Source: Labrys miyagiensis
GTDB lineage: Bacteria > Pseudomonadota > Alphaproteobacteria > Rhizobiales > Labraceae
Assembly (NCBI RefSeq): GCF_030160835.1
Contig: NZ_BSPC01000014.1
Location: 97,169 to 161,168, forward strand
Direction of reading: 5' to 3'
Length of the DNA stretch: 64,000 nt
The translations under genes were made by a program, and so were the position numbers. Position 1 is the first letter of the stretch, and each line of letters begins with the position of its first letter. Positions 8,065 through 16,124 of the stretch are shown here, one piece after another. The notes under the pieces are model-generated. The model worked only from the letters and a program-made list of their open reading frames with translations. It was not told where the DNA came from and did not search any database.

Positions 8065-9519
8065 TTGAAAAAGCCATTGTTTATCTTGGCCTTTCTGGCC
8101 GCTACTGCCCTTGGTGGACTGCAGCCCGCCCTTGCCGGCCAGGTGCCGGGCGCGGCCTCCTCGCCCGATAGTCCGGTAAGCCATCGCGACCGCGTCTATG
8201 CGGCCGAACAGTTCTCCAACACGGTGTCGGTGACCGATCCGGTCGACAACCGGCTGCTCGGCGTCATCCGTCTCGGCGATCCGCAGCCCGGCAATTTCAG
8301 CCCGCTCTATCGCGGCCAGGTGCTGGTGCACGGCATGGGCTTCTCGCCCGACCACCGCACGCTCGCCGTGGTCTCCATCGGCTCCAATTCGGTGACCTTC
8401 ATCGACACCGCCACCAACGCGGTCAAGCACACCACCTATGTGGGCCGCGCCCCGCATGAGGCCTTCTTCACGCCGGATGGCAAAGAAATCTGGGTCACCG
8501 TGCGCGGGGAGGATTATGTCTCTGTGATCGACGCCCAGACCTATGAGGAGAAGGCTCGCATCAAGCTGCCGGCCGGTCCCGGCATGACGATCTTCTCGCC
8601 GGACGGCAAATATGGCTATGTCTGCTCCTCCTTCAATCCGGAGACCGATGTCGTGTCCGTGGCCGACCGCCAGATCGTCGGCAAGGTGAAGCAGGACAGC
8701 CCCTTCTGCCCGAACATCGCCGCATCGGCCGATGGCGAGCAGGTCTGGTTCACGCTCAAGGATGTCGGCAAGACCATGGTGTTCAACGCCAGGCCGCCCT
8801 TCAACGTGTTGAAGTCGATCGACACCGGCCCGATCACCAACCATGTCAACCTCGTGCGCACGCCCAAGGGCAGCTTCGCCTATGTCTCGATCGGCGGCCT
8901 CAACGAGGTGAAGGTGTTCAACACCACCGATTTCAGCCTGGTGGGGACCATTCCGGTCGGCAAGCTGCCGCATGGCGTCTGGCCCTCGGGAGACGGCACG
9001 CGCGTCTATGTCGGGCTGGAGAATGCCGATGCGCTCACCGCCATCGACACCGCCACCAACAAGGTGATCGCCACCATCCCGATCGGCCAGGCGCCACAGG
9101 CAGTGAACTATGTGCCCAATGCCGTGCCCGAGGGTGAGGGAACGCAGAACCTGCAACCGCTCGGCCTTGCCGGGCAGACCGCCCATCTCCAGCTCAAGGC
9201 GGCGAAGGGCGGCGCGGCTTCGCCGACCAGCGTCTCGCTGTTCGACCAGGGTCTTGCCCAGGTGTTGCAGGCCTCCGTCACCGGGCTCGAGCCGAAACAG
9301 CCCTATGTGCTGGCTCTTGCCGGCAAGGCCGATGGCAGCGGCGACATCGAACCGCTGGCAAGCTTCATGACCAATCCGGCCGGGGCTGCTATCGTCAATG
9401 CCGTGGGGCCGATCCGCCAGATCGTGCAGGGGGACAGCACGTCCGACAGGCGCTATCTGGTGATCCTGGCGGGCGAAGATGGCAAGACCGGCAAACCGGT
9501 CCAGATCCAGGCGGACTGA
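8065..9519 (+). CDS. YncE-like YVTN beta-propeller protein
   Basis: The 484-residue exported protein starts with a signal peptide (LKKPLFILAFLAATALGG) at a TTG codon preceded by CAGGAG. Residues of about 45-355 contain at least six YVTN/40-residue propeller repeats, for example VYAAEQFSNTVSVTD, NSVTFIDTATNAVKH, DYVSVIDAQTYEEKA and DALTAIDTATNKVIA. The last 120 residues form a separate beta-rich domain, probably CHRD-like or Ig-like. Such propellers are periplasmic scaffolds, some linked to metal or redox proteins. It lies between DUF305 and the sigma factor gene with very short gaps, so it is probably co-expressed. Biochemical role unknown. Confidence 0.83.
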   Translation: MKKPLFILAFLAATALGGLQPALAGQVPGAASSPDSPVSHRDRVYAAEQFSNTVSVTDPVDNRLLGVIRLGDPQPGNFSPLYRGQVLVHGMGFSPDHRTLAVVSIGSNSVTFIDTATNAVKHTTYVGRAPHEAFFTPDGKEIWVTVRGEDYVSVIDAQTYEEKARIKLPAGPGMTIFSPDGKYGYVCSSFNPETDVVSVADRQIVGKVKQDSPFCPNIAASADGEQVWFTLKDVGKTMVFNARPPFNVLKSIDTGPITNHVNLVRTPKGSFAYVSIGGLNEVKVFNTTDFSLVGTIPVGKLPHGVWPSGDGTRVYVGLENADALTAIDTATNKVIATIPIGQAPQAVNYVPNAVPEGEGTQNLQPLGLAGQTAHLQLKAAKGGAASPTSVSLFDQGLAQVLQASVTGLEPKQPYVLALAGKADGSGDIEPLASFMTNPAGAAIVNAVGPIRQIVQGDSTSDRRYLVILAGEDGKTGKPVQIQAD

Positions 9520-9523
9520 GACG

Positions 9524-10075
9524 ATGCGGCTCGATCGGGATGCGCCCCTTCATGACATGAAGCGTCTGGTCGAGCCGCAGATCCCGGCCTTGCGCCGCTA
9601 CGCGCGCGCACTCGTGCGCGACCCCGTAGCCGCCGATGACCTGGTGCAGGACTGCCTCGAACGAGCGATCAGCCACTGGTCGCAGCGTCGGCAGGATGGC
9701 GATGCACGCACCTGGCTGTTCTCCATCCTGCACAATCTTGCCGTCAACCAGATGCGGCAGGCGGCGCGCCGCGGCCGTCACGATAGCCTGGAGACGGCTG
9801 ACGAGGCCGCACTGGCACACCAGCCCACACAGGAATCCCCCCTCTTGCAGCGCGATATCATCAAGGCGCTCGCCACCTTGCCGGAGGAGCAGCGCAGCGT
9901 GCTCCTGCTGGTCTCCGTGGAGGAACTCAGCTACGCGGAAGCGGCGCGCGTGCTCGATATCCCCCTCGGAACGGTAATGTCGCGGCTGGCGCGCGCCCGC
10001 GAGAAACTGCGTGAAGCGATGAATGGCGGCAATGTCGTCCGGCTCGACGCTTCCGCCTTCCGGAGGCCGAAATGA
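9524..10075 (+). CDS. ECF-type RNA polymerase sigma factor
   Basis: The 183-residue protein has the two ECF regions: sigma-2 at about residues 14-82 (RRYARALVRDPVAADDLVQDCLERA, then TWLFSILHNLAVNQMR) and sigma-4 at about 105-165 (ALATLPEEQRSVLLLVSVEELSYAEAA and the recognition helix around LGTVMSRLARARE). ATG 9524 lies 4 bases after the propeller stop. Its stop overlaps the start of the next gene, which encodes a membrane anti-sigma factor. The promoter at 7584 matches the ECF consensus and is probably its target. The gene content points to a copper or envelope signal. Confidence 0.92.
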   Translation: MRLDRDAPLHDMKRLVEPQIPALRRYARALVRDPVAADDLVQDCLERAISHWSQRRQDGDARTWLFSILHNLAVNQMRQAARRGRHDSLETADEAALAHQPTQESPLLQRDIIKALATLPEEQRSVLLLVSVEELSYAEAARVLDIPLGTVMSRLARAREKLREAMNGGNVVRLDASAFRRPK

Positions 10076-10860
10076 ACAGCGAACGTCCGACGGAAGACGA
10101 ATTCCAGGCCTTTATCGACGGCGTGCTCGACGAGGCTGCCCATGCTCGTGTCGAGGATTATCTCGTCGGCCACCCCCAAGAGGCCGAGCGTATCGCCGAC
10201 TATCTCGCCCAGCGCGGCGAATTGCGGCAGGTGCTCCGGCCCATCGCCGAAGAGAAGGTGCCGCCGCGGCTCGACCTCGATCGCATCGTCGCGGCCGGGC
10301 AGGCGGAGAGCAGGCGACCCTGGTTCGCCGACTGGCGGGCGATGGCCGCGGGCCTTGTGCTGCTGCTCGCCGGCGGCGCCTCGGGCTGGTTCCTGCATGG
10401 TGTGCCGGTGCGCGAGAGCGGGGGCATCGCCGCCCTGGCGCGCGAGGCGGCCGACAATTATGCCGTTTATGGCGCCGACCATGTGCGACCGGTGGAGCTC
10501 AAGGCCGATGCCCGCGACGAACTGGTCAAATGGGTCTCCAATCGCCTGCAGCGGCCCATCGCCGTGCCGGATCTCAGCACGTCCGGCTATCGCTTCATGG
10601 GTGGGCGCCTGGTGGCGACGGCGCATGGCCCGGCCGCGCTGTTCTTCTATGACGACGACCGCGGTACGCGCCTTGCCATGCTGGTGCGGCCGATGGAGGT
10701 CGACAAGAACGCGGCGATGACCGAGCACGACCTCGACGGCACCGGCGGCATCGCCTGGTCGAAGGACGGGCTCGGCTATGGCCTGGTCGGCCCGGCGCCA
10801 CCAGCCCTCCTGCATCCGCTGGCGGACGATGCCCGCCGGCAGATCGACGCGGCGATCTGA
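10072..10860 (+). CDS. membrane-anchored anti-sigma factor
   Basis: The 262-residue protein starts within the sigma factor stop (ATGA overlap), the usual sign of a sigma/anti-sigma pair. Its first 80 residues are cytoplasmic and begin with EDEFQAFIDGVLDEAAHARVEDYL, typical of RsiW/ChrR-like anti-sigma domains, but the zinc-binding HxxxCxxC motif is missing. One membrane helix lies at about residues 89-109, then a periplasmic domain of 150 residues. The periplasmic part carries several His and Met residues that might sense metal; that is inference. Confidence 0.85.
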   Translation: MNSERPTEDEFQAFIDGVLDEAAHARVEDYLVGHPQEAERIADYLAQRGELRQVLRPIAEEKVPPRLDLDRIVAAGQAESRRPWFADWRAMAAGLVLLLAGGASGWFLHGVPVRESGGIAALAREAADNYAVYGADHVRPVELKADARDELVKWVSNRLQRPIAVPDLSTSGYRFMGGRLVATAHGPAALFFYDDDRGTRLAMLVRPMEVDKNAAMTEHDLDGTGGIAWSKDGLGYGLVGPAPPALLHPLADDARRQIDAAI

Positions 10861-10890
10861 TCGCTTCATAGTCGTACGAGGAGAGTCGCG

Positions 10891-11259
10891 ATGAAGTCTT
10901 CAAAAGCAATCCCCCTCGGCGCCCTGTTCAGCGTGGCCCTTGCGAGCAGCGCACTCGCCCATGCTCGTCTCCAGGCAACCGTGCCGGCCGCCAACGGCAC
11001 AGTCCAGGCGGCGCCCGCCAGCCTGACGCTCGACTTCTCCGAAGGGCTGGAGCTCAAGCTGAGCGGCGTCAAGGTCACCGGCCCGGGCGGCGCGGCCGTG
11101 AGCACGGGGACGCCGGCTCTCTCGCCGACGGACGATAAGGTGATGACGGTGCCCCTGACCGGCCCGCTAGGGCCCGGCGCCTACACGGTCGAATGGCACG
11201 CCGTGGCCAAGGACACCCATGCCACGCATGGCGCCTACACCTTCACGGTCAAGCCGTGA
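10891..11259 (+). CDS. copC: periplasmic copper-binding protein CopC
   Basis: The 122-residue protein is CopC: signal peptide, cleavage after ALA so that the mature chain begins HARL with His24 at the N-terminus, then the beta-barrel pattern TLDFSEGLELKLSGVKV and the C-terminal WHAVAKDTHATHGAYTF. The N-terminal histidine plus the Asp/His pair in KDTHATHG matches the Cu(II) site of CopC proteins. GGAGAG precedes the ATG. It is 30 bases after the anti-sigma gene and overlaps copD. Confidence 0.93.
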   Translation: MKSSKAIPLGALFSVALASSALAHARLQATVPAANGTVQAAPASLTLDFSEGLELKLSGVKVTGPGGAAVSTGTPALSPTDDKVMTVPLTGPLGPGAYTVEWHAVAKDTHATHGAYTFTVKP

Positions 11260-12140
11260 CCGGCCTCGACTGGGCGTCCGCCGCAGCGAGGCTGGGGCTC
11301 TACGCCCCCCTCGTCTTCTTGTTCGGCGCCTTCGCTTTCCCGGTGATCTTTGCGCGGGGCAGTCTCGGAGGCCTGGTCATGGAAAGGTTCCGGCGGCCGA
11401 TCCTGCCTGCCGCCATTCTGGCCGTCCTTTCGATTGCGGCATCGCTGCCTCTTCTGGCCGCGACGATCGACGGGGACTGGAGCGGCGCGGTCGACAGCTC
11501 GACGCTGACGGTTCTCCTTGCCATCCCCAATATCGGGCTGGTCTGGGTCGCACGCATCGCCTTGGCCGGACTGCTGCTGATCTGGCTCTGTTTTCGACTG
11601 GCGGGGCCTTCCGGCCCCTTCGCGATTGCCACGCTGCTGCTCGCCAGCCTCGCCCTCATGGGCCATGCCGTCATGCAGGAAGGCCTGATCGGCTGGTTCC
11701 ACATGGCGAACCATATGATCCATGTCCTCGCCGCGAGCCTTTGGCTGGGGTCTTTGCCGCCGCTGCTCGTCACCCTCACGGCCCTGCGGGACCGTGCCTC
11801 TCGAGCGGAGGCGATGGATGCGCTCAAGCGCTTCTCCCGCGTCGGCCATGGCGCAGTGGCGGTCGTGCTCGTCACCGGCATCGTCAATGTCTGGCTGATC
11901 CTCGGGCAATGGCCGCTCGACTGGAGCTCGCTCTACCAGCTTCTGCTCGCCACCAAGATCGCGCTGGTCGGCCTGATGGCGGCGACCGCTCTGGTCAACC
12001 GCTATGTCTTCACGCCGCGCATCGGCGGAAATGGAGAGGCCGCGCTGAGGAATATTGCGCGCGGCACTGTCGTCGAGATCCTGCTGGGTGGGAGCGTGCT
12101 GGCCCTGGTGGCGGTCTTCGGCCTGCTGGAGCCGGCTTAG
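11256..12140 (+). CDS. copD: copper resistance membrane protein CopD
   Basis: The 294-residue integral membrane protein has about eight hydrophobic helices and belongs to the CopD family. Conserved residues include MANHMIHVLAASLWLGSLPPLL and the C-terminal LLATKIALVGLMAATALVNRY segment. GTG 11256 overlaps the copC stop by one codon shifted, and I prefer it to an upstream in-frame ATG at 11193 that lies deep within copC. CopC and CopD are thought to carry copper from periplasm to cytoplasm or to supply cuproenzymes. It is the last gene of the operon. Confidence 0.9.
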   Translation: MTGLDWASAAARLGLYAPLVFLFGAFAFPVIFARGSLGGLVMERFRRPILPAAILAVLSIAASLPLLAATIDGDWSGAVDSSTLTVLLAIPNIGLVWVARIALAGLLLIWLCFRLAGPSGPFAIATLLLASLALMGHAVMQEGLIGWFHMANHMIHVLAASLWLGSLPPLLVTLTALRDRASRAEAMDALKRFSRVGHGAVAVVLVTGIVNVWLILGQWPLDWSSLYQLLLATKIALVGLMAATALVNRYVFTPRIGGNGEAALRNIARGTVVEILLGGSVLALVAVFGLLEPA

Positions 12141-12167
12141 GACGTGAAATTCTGAGGTGGAAGCGGG

Positions 12168-12254
12168 CGCACTCGGGGGGCGGGTCTTCAGACCCGGCTC
12201 CTTGTGGGGCGGGCACAGCCAAGAGCCGGGTCTGAAGACCCGCCCCCGAGTGCG
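12168..12254. repeat. long inverted repeat, gggcgggtcttcagacccgg type
   Basis: Arms of about 31 bases (cgcactcggggggcgggtct... and its complement ending at 12254) enclose a 20-base loop. It lies between the convergent copD and glucoamylase genes. The same arm sequence recurs at 16041-16110, with a different loop. Confidence 0.85.
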
Positions 12255-12276
12255 TCTCCCTTGGAGCGCGTCGCCC

Positions 12277-14673
12277 CTATCCCCTCACCGTCACCACGAA
12301 ATCCGTATCCGGCCAGGGCTCGCCGATCTCGGTCACCCGGAAGTGGATTTCAGCGCCGGCATGCAGGTTCGCCGTCGGCAAGTCGAGGTAATGCAGCGCG
12401 AGCCCCGGATCGCTGGTGTGGTTCTCGTCATGGCTGGCCCACTTGTCGAAGCTCCAGCGGACGGAAGAGAGGTCCATGAACTCCACCCGCAGCACCTCGC
12501 CCGGCGCGATCGTCTTGCGCTGGTGATTGAGGCGCCAGAAGCGTTTGTTGCTCGTGACCTTCTGCCTGCAATAACGCTCCACCGTCTGGGGCGGGGTGTC
12601 GAACACCTTGCCGTCACGCAGCGAGCGCAAGAGCTTGATGTGTTCGCCATGAGCCCAGACCAGCGGCATGGCGCTGCCTGAGGGCTTGCCGAAGAAGAGC
12701 TCGTCCTCCGGCTGGTCCGGGCTGTCCCAGATCTGCTCGGGCAGCATGCCGCCGGGGCCGGCCGAAAGTTCCAGGGCCTTCAGCAGGCGCCGGGCTTCCT
12801 CCTGGCGGCCGGCGGCGATCTCGTAATGGGCGCGCTCTCCCGTCAGCAGCGGCCAGAGCCGGCCGACGCCGGTGCCGTCGAAGGCCGAGCCATCCTCATG
12901 CTCGCCATAGCCGTCATTGTTGTAGCGGTACCAATAGGGCCCGTTGGGCAGATCGAGCTTGAGGAGATCGTCGATCGCCTTCACGGTGGCAACCATGCGC
13001 GGATCATTGGCCTCGCGCAGGCCGAAGCGCACCAGCGCCAGTGCATCGGGGCTCAGCAGCATCTTGGCGCTGAGCACGGCCTCCTGCGCCGAACGGTTCT
13101 TGATCGGCACATTTTCGCTGAGGCCAGCGCTGTCCTCGACGTCCCCGGGGCCGATGCGGACATAATAGCCCTCGATGCCGAGCTTGGCGGCAAGGTCCGT
13201 GCCGGTGGCGAAGGTCCAGTCGTCGATCTCGCTATGCCAGCCGTCGGCGGTCTCTCGCAGGAAGGCCGCGGCCGCCGGCTTGTGAGCTGCGTCCATCGCG
13301 TCAGCTGCGGCAAGAAGGGCGGCGATCTCCACCGCGAGCGTGAAGGGCGAATAGCCGGCGTCCTCTTCCCAGCGGTCCTCGTCGGTGACGGGGCCGTTGC
13401 GCAGCACGAAGCTCGCCGCCTTCTCCAGCATGGGCTGGAAGCGGGTGCGGTCGGCCTCGCTGATGCTGCCTTCGCGCTTGAGCATGTCGTAGAGCAGGAT
13501 CGGGAAGGCGGTCTCGTCCATCTGGATGCCATCCCAATAGGGATGGCCATCGATCCAGTTGTTCTGTGACCAGTGCCCGTCTTCCTCCTGGATGGCGGCG
13601 AGATAATCGAGGATGCCGCGGGCGTCCGCCGGGCTGCCGGCTGCCAGGAAGCCGCCGGCCGTCTCGACGAGATCGCGCGGCCAGACGAGGTGATAGCCGC
13701 CGAGATTGTTGTCGCCCATGTTGAAGCCCCAGGGCGTCGACAGGCTGGCGATGGCCCCACCGGTGAAGGCGCCGGTGCGATGGGCGGCGAGCATGGCCGT
13801 GGAGGTGCGGTAGCTGGTGGTCTTGCCGAGGCTCTGGCTATCGAGCGCCTGGAGGCTGCCCTGCCAGCCCTGCCAGATTTCGCGGCTGCGGCTGCGAGCA
13901 GCCTCGATGCCCTGCTGCAGGCTGGCGATGGCGTTGAGCGCGGCCTCTTCGGGCCCAAGGCCGAAGCCGAGCGTCACCAGGGCATGGCCATCGCTGTCCG
14001 AGAGGTCGAGCGTGCCGGTGAGGGCGACATTGCCGTCGCTGGCCCGCTGCCAGTCGGTAACCAGCCCCTGGCCGCGATGCAGCGTCTGCCAGCCATCCGA
14101 GGTGCCGACGAAGCCGGTCGAGCGAGCGCTCCACGGCACCGAGGCGGCGAGGGCGAGGGAGACATTGTTGGTGCCGCTGGCGAACAGCAGTCCATAGCCC
14201 TTGTAGTCGTCAACCCAGGCATTGTTGTGGGCACCCTGGTTGAAGATGTGGGGTGCCAGCAGGACGTGGAGTTTGTAGTCGGCGAGCTCGCCGATCAGGG
14301 CCTCGAAGTGGATATCCTGCAGCACGCTCTCGTGGAAGGGATCGGCAAGGATGGTCTTGGAGATGCGATAGCGTCCATCGCTGGCGGTGTTCACCAGCTT
14401 GAAGACCGGCACGCCGTCCTGCTCCATGCGGATGTCGGAGACGGCGTCGCGCTTCTCCTCGGAGAAATAGTCCGGCGCGGTGACGAGGAAGCCGCAATCG
14501 CGCGTGCAGGCACGATCGATGCGCGGATAATAGACCTCGTTGAGAATGCCGTGGCTGAGGGCGAACCACACCCGGCTGGCGGGGGAGCCGGCGGTGCCGA
14601 TGCCGCTCTTGGCCGCGGAGGTCCAGCGCGGTTGCAGGCCCGGAGCGCCGGGCGGCACATCACCGGGGCTCAT
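12277..14673 (-). CDS. glycoside hydrolase family 15 glucoamylase
   Basis: The 798-residue protein is a bacterial GH15 glucan 1,4-alpha-glucosidase, releasing beta-glucose from the non-reducing ends of alpha-glucans. An N-terminal beta-sandwich domain (about 1-265) is followed by the (alpha/alpha)6 barrel. The catalytic acid falls in WEEDAGYSPF near residue 437 and the base in MLPEQIWDSP near 645, close to positions known for clostridial and Arthrobacter homologues; the substrate site WPRDLVETAGG and GHWSQNNWIDG are also present. No signal peptide is seen, so it probably acts on internal glycogen or imported dextrins. ATG 14673 overlaps the kinase stop by four bases, so both form one operon. 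Confidence 0.93.
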   Translation of the reverse strand: MSPGDVPPGAPGLQPRWTSAAKSGIGTAGSPASRVWFALSHGILNEVYYPRIDRACTRDCGFLVTAPDYFSEEKRDAVSDIRMEQDGVPVFKLVNTASDGRYRISKTILADPFHESVLQDIHFEALIGELADYKLHVLLAPHIFNQGAHNNAWVDDYKGYGLLFASGTNNVSLALAASVPWSARSTGFVGTSDGWQTLHRGQGLVTDWQRASDGNVALTGTLDLSDSDGHALVTLGFGLGPEEAALNAIASLQQGIEAARSRSREIWQGWQGSLQALDSQSLGKTTSYRTSTAMLAAHRTGAFTGGAIASLSTPWGFNMGDNNLGGYHLVWPRDLVETAGGFLAAGSPADARGILDYLAAIQEEDGHWSQNNWIDGHPYWDGIQMDETAFPILLYDMLKREGSISEADRTRFQPMLEKAASFVLRNGPVTDEDRWEEDAGYSPFTLAVEIAALLAAADAMDAAHKPAAAAFLRETADGWHSEIDDWTFATGTDLAAKLGIEGYYVRIGPGDVEDSAGLSENVPIKNRSAQEAVLSAKMLLSPDALALVRFGLREANDPRMVATVKAIDDLLKLDLPNGPYWYRYNNDGYGEHEDGSAFDGTGVGRLWPLLTGERAHYEIAAGRQEEARRLLKALELSAGPGGMLPEQIWDSPDQPEDELFFGKPSGSAMPLVWAHGEHIKLLRSLRDGKVFDTPPQTVERYCRQKVTSNKRFWRLNHQRKTIAPGEVLRVEFMDLSSVRWSFDKWASHDENHTSDPGLALHYLDLPTANLHAGAEIHFRVTEIGEPWPDTDFVVTVRG

Positions 14674-15431
14674 GCCTTGGCTCCCTTGGCGGGAGCCGGC
14701 GGGGCTTCCTCGGTTGACCAATAGTTCTTCAGCCGCCACAGCGCGGCGCCGCCATCGAGGCCGGCGTCATTGGAGCCGACGGTGATGTTCTTGGGAAACT
14801 CCACCTTGAGATGCTTGGTGTTGCCGCCGCCGAGATAGAGATGATCGAAGTGGAAGAGGGTGAAGAGCACCTCGGTGATATATTTGACCCGCTTGTTCCA
14901 GCGCTTGCTGCCGATCTTCGCGCGCGCGGCCTCGCCGATATAGTCGTCATAGGTCTTGTTCTTGGTGATCGGGTGATGCGCCAGCTCCATGTGAGGCATC
15001 AGCTCGCCATCGCGGAACACCGCCGTGCCGGCACCGGTGCCGAGGGTAAGGGCGAGCTCGATGCCCTTGCCCTTGATCAGGCCGAGGCCCTGCACCTCGG
15101 CATCGTTGATCACGCGCACCGGCTTGCCGAGCTTGGCCGAGAGCTTGGCGCCGAGCGGGAAATTGTCCCAGCCTTCGGGGCTGAGATGGGGGGCGGTGAG
15201 GATCTTGCCGTGGCGGACCACGCCGGGAAAGCCGACGGAGACACGGCCATAGGCGGGCAGGGGCGCGACGAGCTGCGCCAGCGTGTCGACCAACAGGGTA
15301 GGTGGGCAGGGATGCGGGGTGGGCACGCGCACGCGGTCGCCCTTCATCTTGCCGTTAGCGTCAATAATCGCCGCCTTGAGGCCTGTGCCGCCGATATCGA
15401 TGGCCAGGATATCCGTGTTTGCGCTTGCCAA
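14670..15431 (-). CDS. ppgK: polyphosphate glucokinase (ROK family)
   Basis: The 253-residue enzyme is a ROK-fold glucokinase. The phosphate loop IDIGGTGLK lies at 11-19 and the catalytic aspartate in VINDAEVQGLG near 110. The stretch HMELAHHPITKNKTYDDYIG followed by a lysine-rich KRWNKRVKY is characteristic of strictly polyphosphate-using or polyP/ATP glucokinases, rather than ATP-only ROK kinases, which have a zinc CxCGxxGC motif that is absent here. TTG 15431 is the start, with GGGGAACGCGGAG just upstream. It precedes the glucoamylase gene, so glucose released from glucan would be phosphorylated to glucose 6-phosphate. Confidence 0.88.
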   Translation of the reverse strand: MASANTDILAIDIGGTGLKAAIIDANGKMKGDRVRVPTPHPCPPTLLVDTLAQLVAPLPAYGRVSVGFPGVVRHGKILTAPHLSPEGWDNFPLGAKLSAKLGKPVRVINDAEVQGLGLIKGKGIELALTLGTGAGTAVFRDGELMPHMELAHHPITKNKTYDDYIGEAARAKIGSKRWNKRVKYITEVLFTLFHFDHLYLGGGNTKHLKVEFPKNITVGSNDAGLDGGAALWRLKNYWSTEEAPPAPAKGAKA

Positions 15432-15765
15432 CTCCGCGTTCCCCTTTTTAGGCTGCCATTACGTAACAGTTCCGTGACGATGGGACTGTCCAATTGTGGC
15501 TGACTTGTGTTGAAGCGCAAGAGGGCGTCCGAATTCGCCGGAATGCTACGCGCAGGGCGCTTTTCATTAAACCCAGGGTTGTTAACCATGGTGCCTGCAC
15601 TCAATTGGGGCGGATTGTTGCTCTTTTATTAAGCGACGTGCACGAAATCCATGCAGGCGCCGCATAGCCGGCATACGCACTTATGCGTGCGATTTTTTAC
15701 CGTTCGGTGCGGATTCGGGGTATAAGCCTTCCCAACAAATCAATCGAACTTGGAAAGTAAAAGTC
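15432..15765. promoter_or_regulatory. divergent upstream region of ppgK and the DUF1127 gene
   Basis: This 334-bp gap holds no gene. On the plus strand TATAAG at 15721-15726 is a candidate -10 element 40 bases before the DUF1127 start, and acgcacttatgcgt near 15674-15687 is a short inverted repeat. On the minus strand the AT-rich stretch around 15460-15480 probably carries the ppgK promoter. Neither assignment is certain. Confidence 0.4.
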
Positions 15766-15930
15766 ATGGTTCTCTTCGGCTTCATCTCTGCGATCACTTC
15801 GCGTCTCACTGCTTATCGTAACTATCGCCGCACCCTGCAGGCTCTCTCGGCTCTCGATGATCGTGAGCTTTCGGACCTTGGTATTTTCCGCGGCCGGATT
15901 GAAGAGATCGCTCGCGGCGCCGCCCGCTAA
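15766..15930 (+). CDS. DUF1127 (YjiS-like) small protein
   Basis: This 54-residue protein is shorter than usual gene-calling limits. It reads MVLFGFISAITSRLTAYRNY and continues with LQALSALDDRELSDLGIFR, then IEEIARGAAR at the C-terminus. LxxLdDReLxDiGixR is the DUF1127 signature. In Agrobacterium, DUF1127 proteins influence phosphate and carbon metabolism and RNA turnover, and arginine-rich members bind RNA; here the role is unknown. It has its own candidate promoter and a good terminator, so it is an independent transcript. Codon use (many TCT, GCT and CGT codons) differs from its neighbours and suggests high expression. Confidence 0.9.
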   Translation: MVLFGFISAITSRLTAYRNYRRTLQALSALDDRELSDLGIFRGRIEEIARGAAR

Positions 15931-15962
15931 GAATTTGCTCTTCGGAGCACCGGAAAGTCAGG

Positions 15963-15994
15963 CCGCTGGGGGTAACCTCAGCGGTCTTTTCTTT
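15963..15994 (+). terminator. intrinsic terminator of the DUF1127 gene
   Basis: Nine-base arms ccgctgggg and cctcagcgg enclose GTAA and are followed by tcttttcttt. It lies 33 bases after the DUF1127 stop. Confidence 0.85.
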
Positions 15995-16040
15995 GTTGAC
16001 CTTTAGGAATTACCGCACGTGCCGGAAGCGGCGCATTCGG

Positions 16041-16110
16041 GGGGCGGGTCTTCAGACCCGGCTCTTGACCGCGCCCGCCACCAAGGAGCCGGGTCTGAAG
16101 ACCCGCCCCT
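16041..16110. repeat. long inverted repeat, second copy of the gggcgggtcttcagacccgg type
   Basis: The 24-base arms 16041-16064 and 16086-16109 match the arms at 12168-12254 nearly exactly, but the loop (cttgaccgcgcccgccacca-like) is different. It sits between the convergent DUF1127 and MFS genes. Confidence 0.85.
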
Positions 16111-16124
16111 CACCGCGTTCAGGC

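Noticed and set aside
7642-9186. 514-codon minus-strand frame opposite DUF305 and propeller genes
   Set aside because: Spans two genuine genes and their gap on the other strand and has no recognisable domain.
12157-12681. 174-codon plus-strand frame starting in the repeat after copD
   Set aside because: Begins in a palindromic repeat and continues antisense to the glucoamylase gene.
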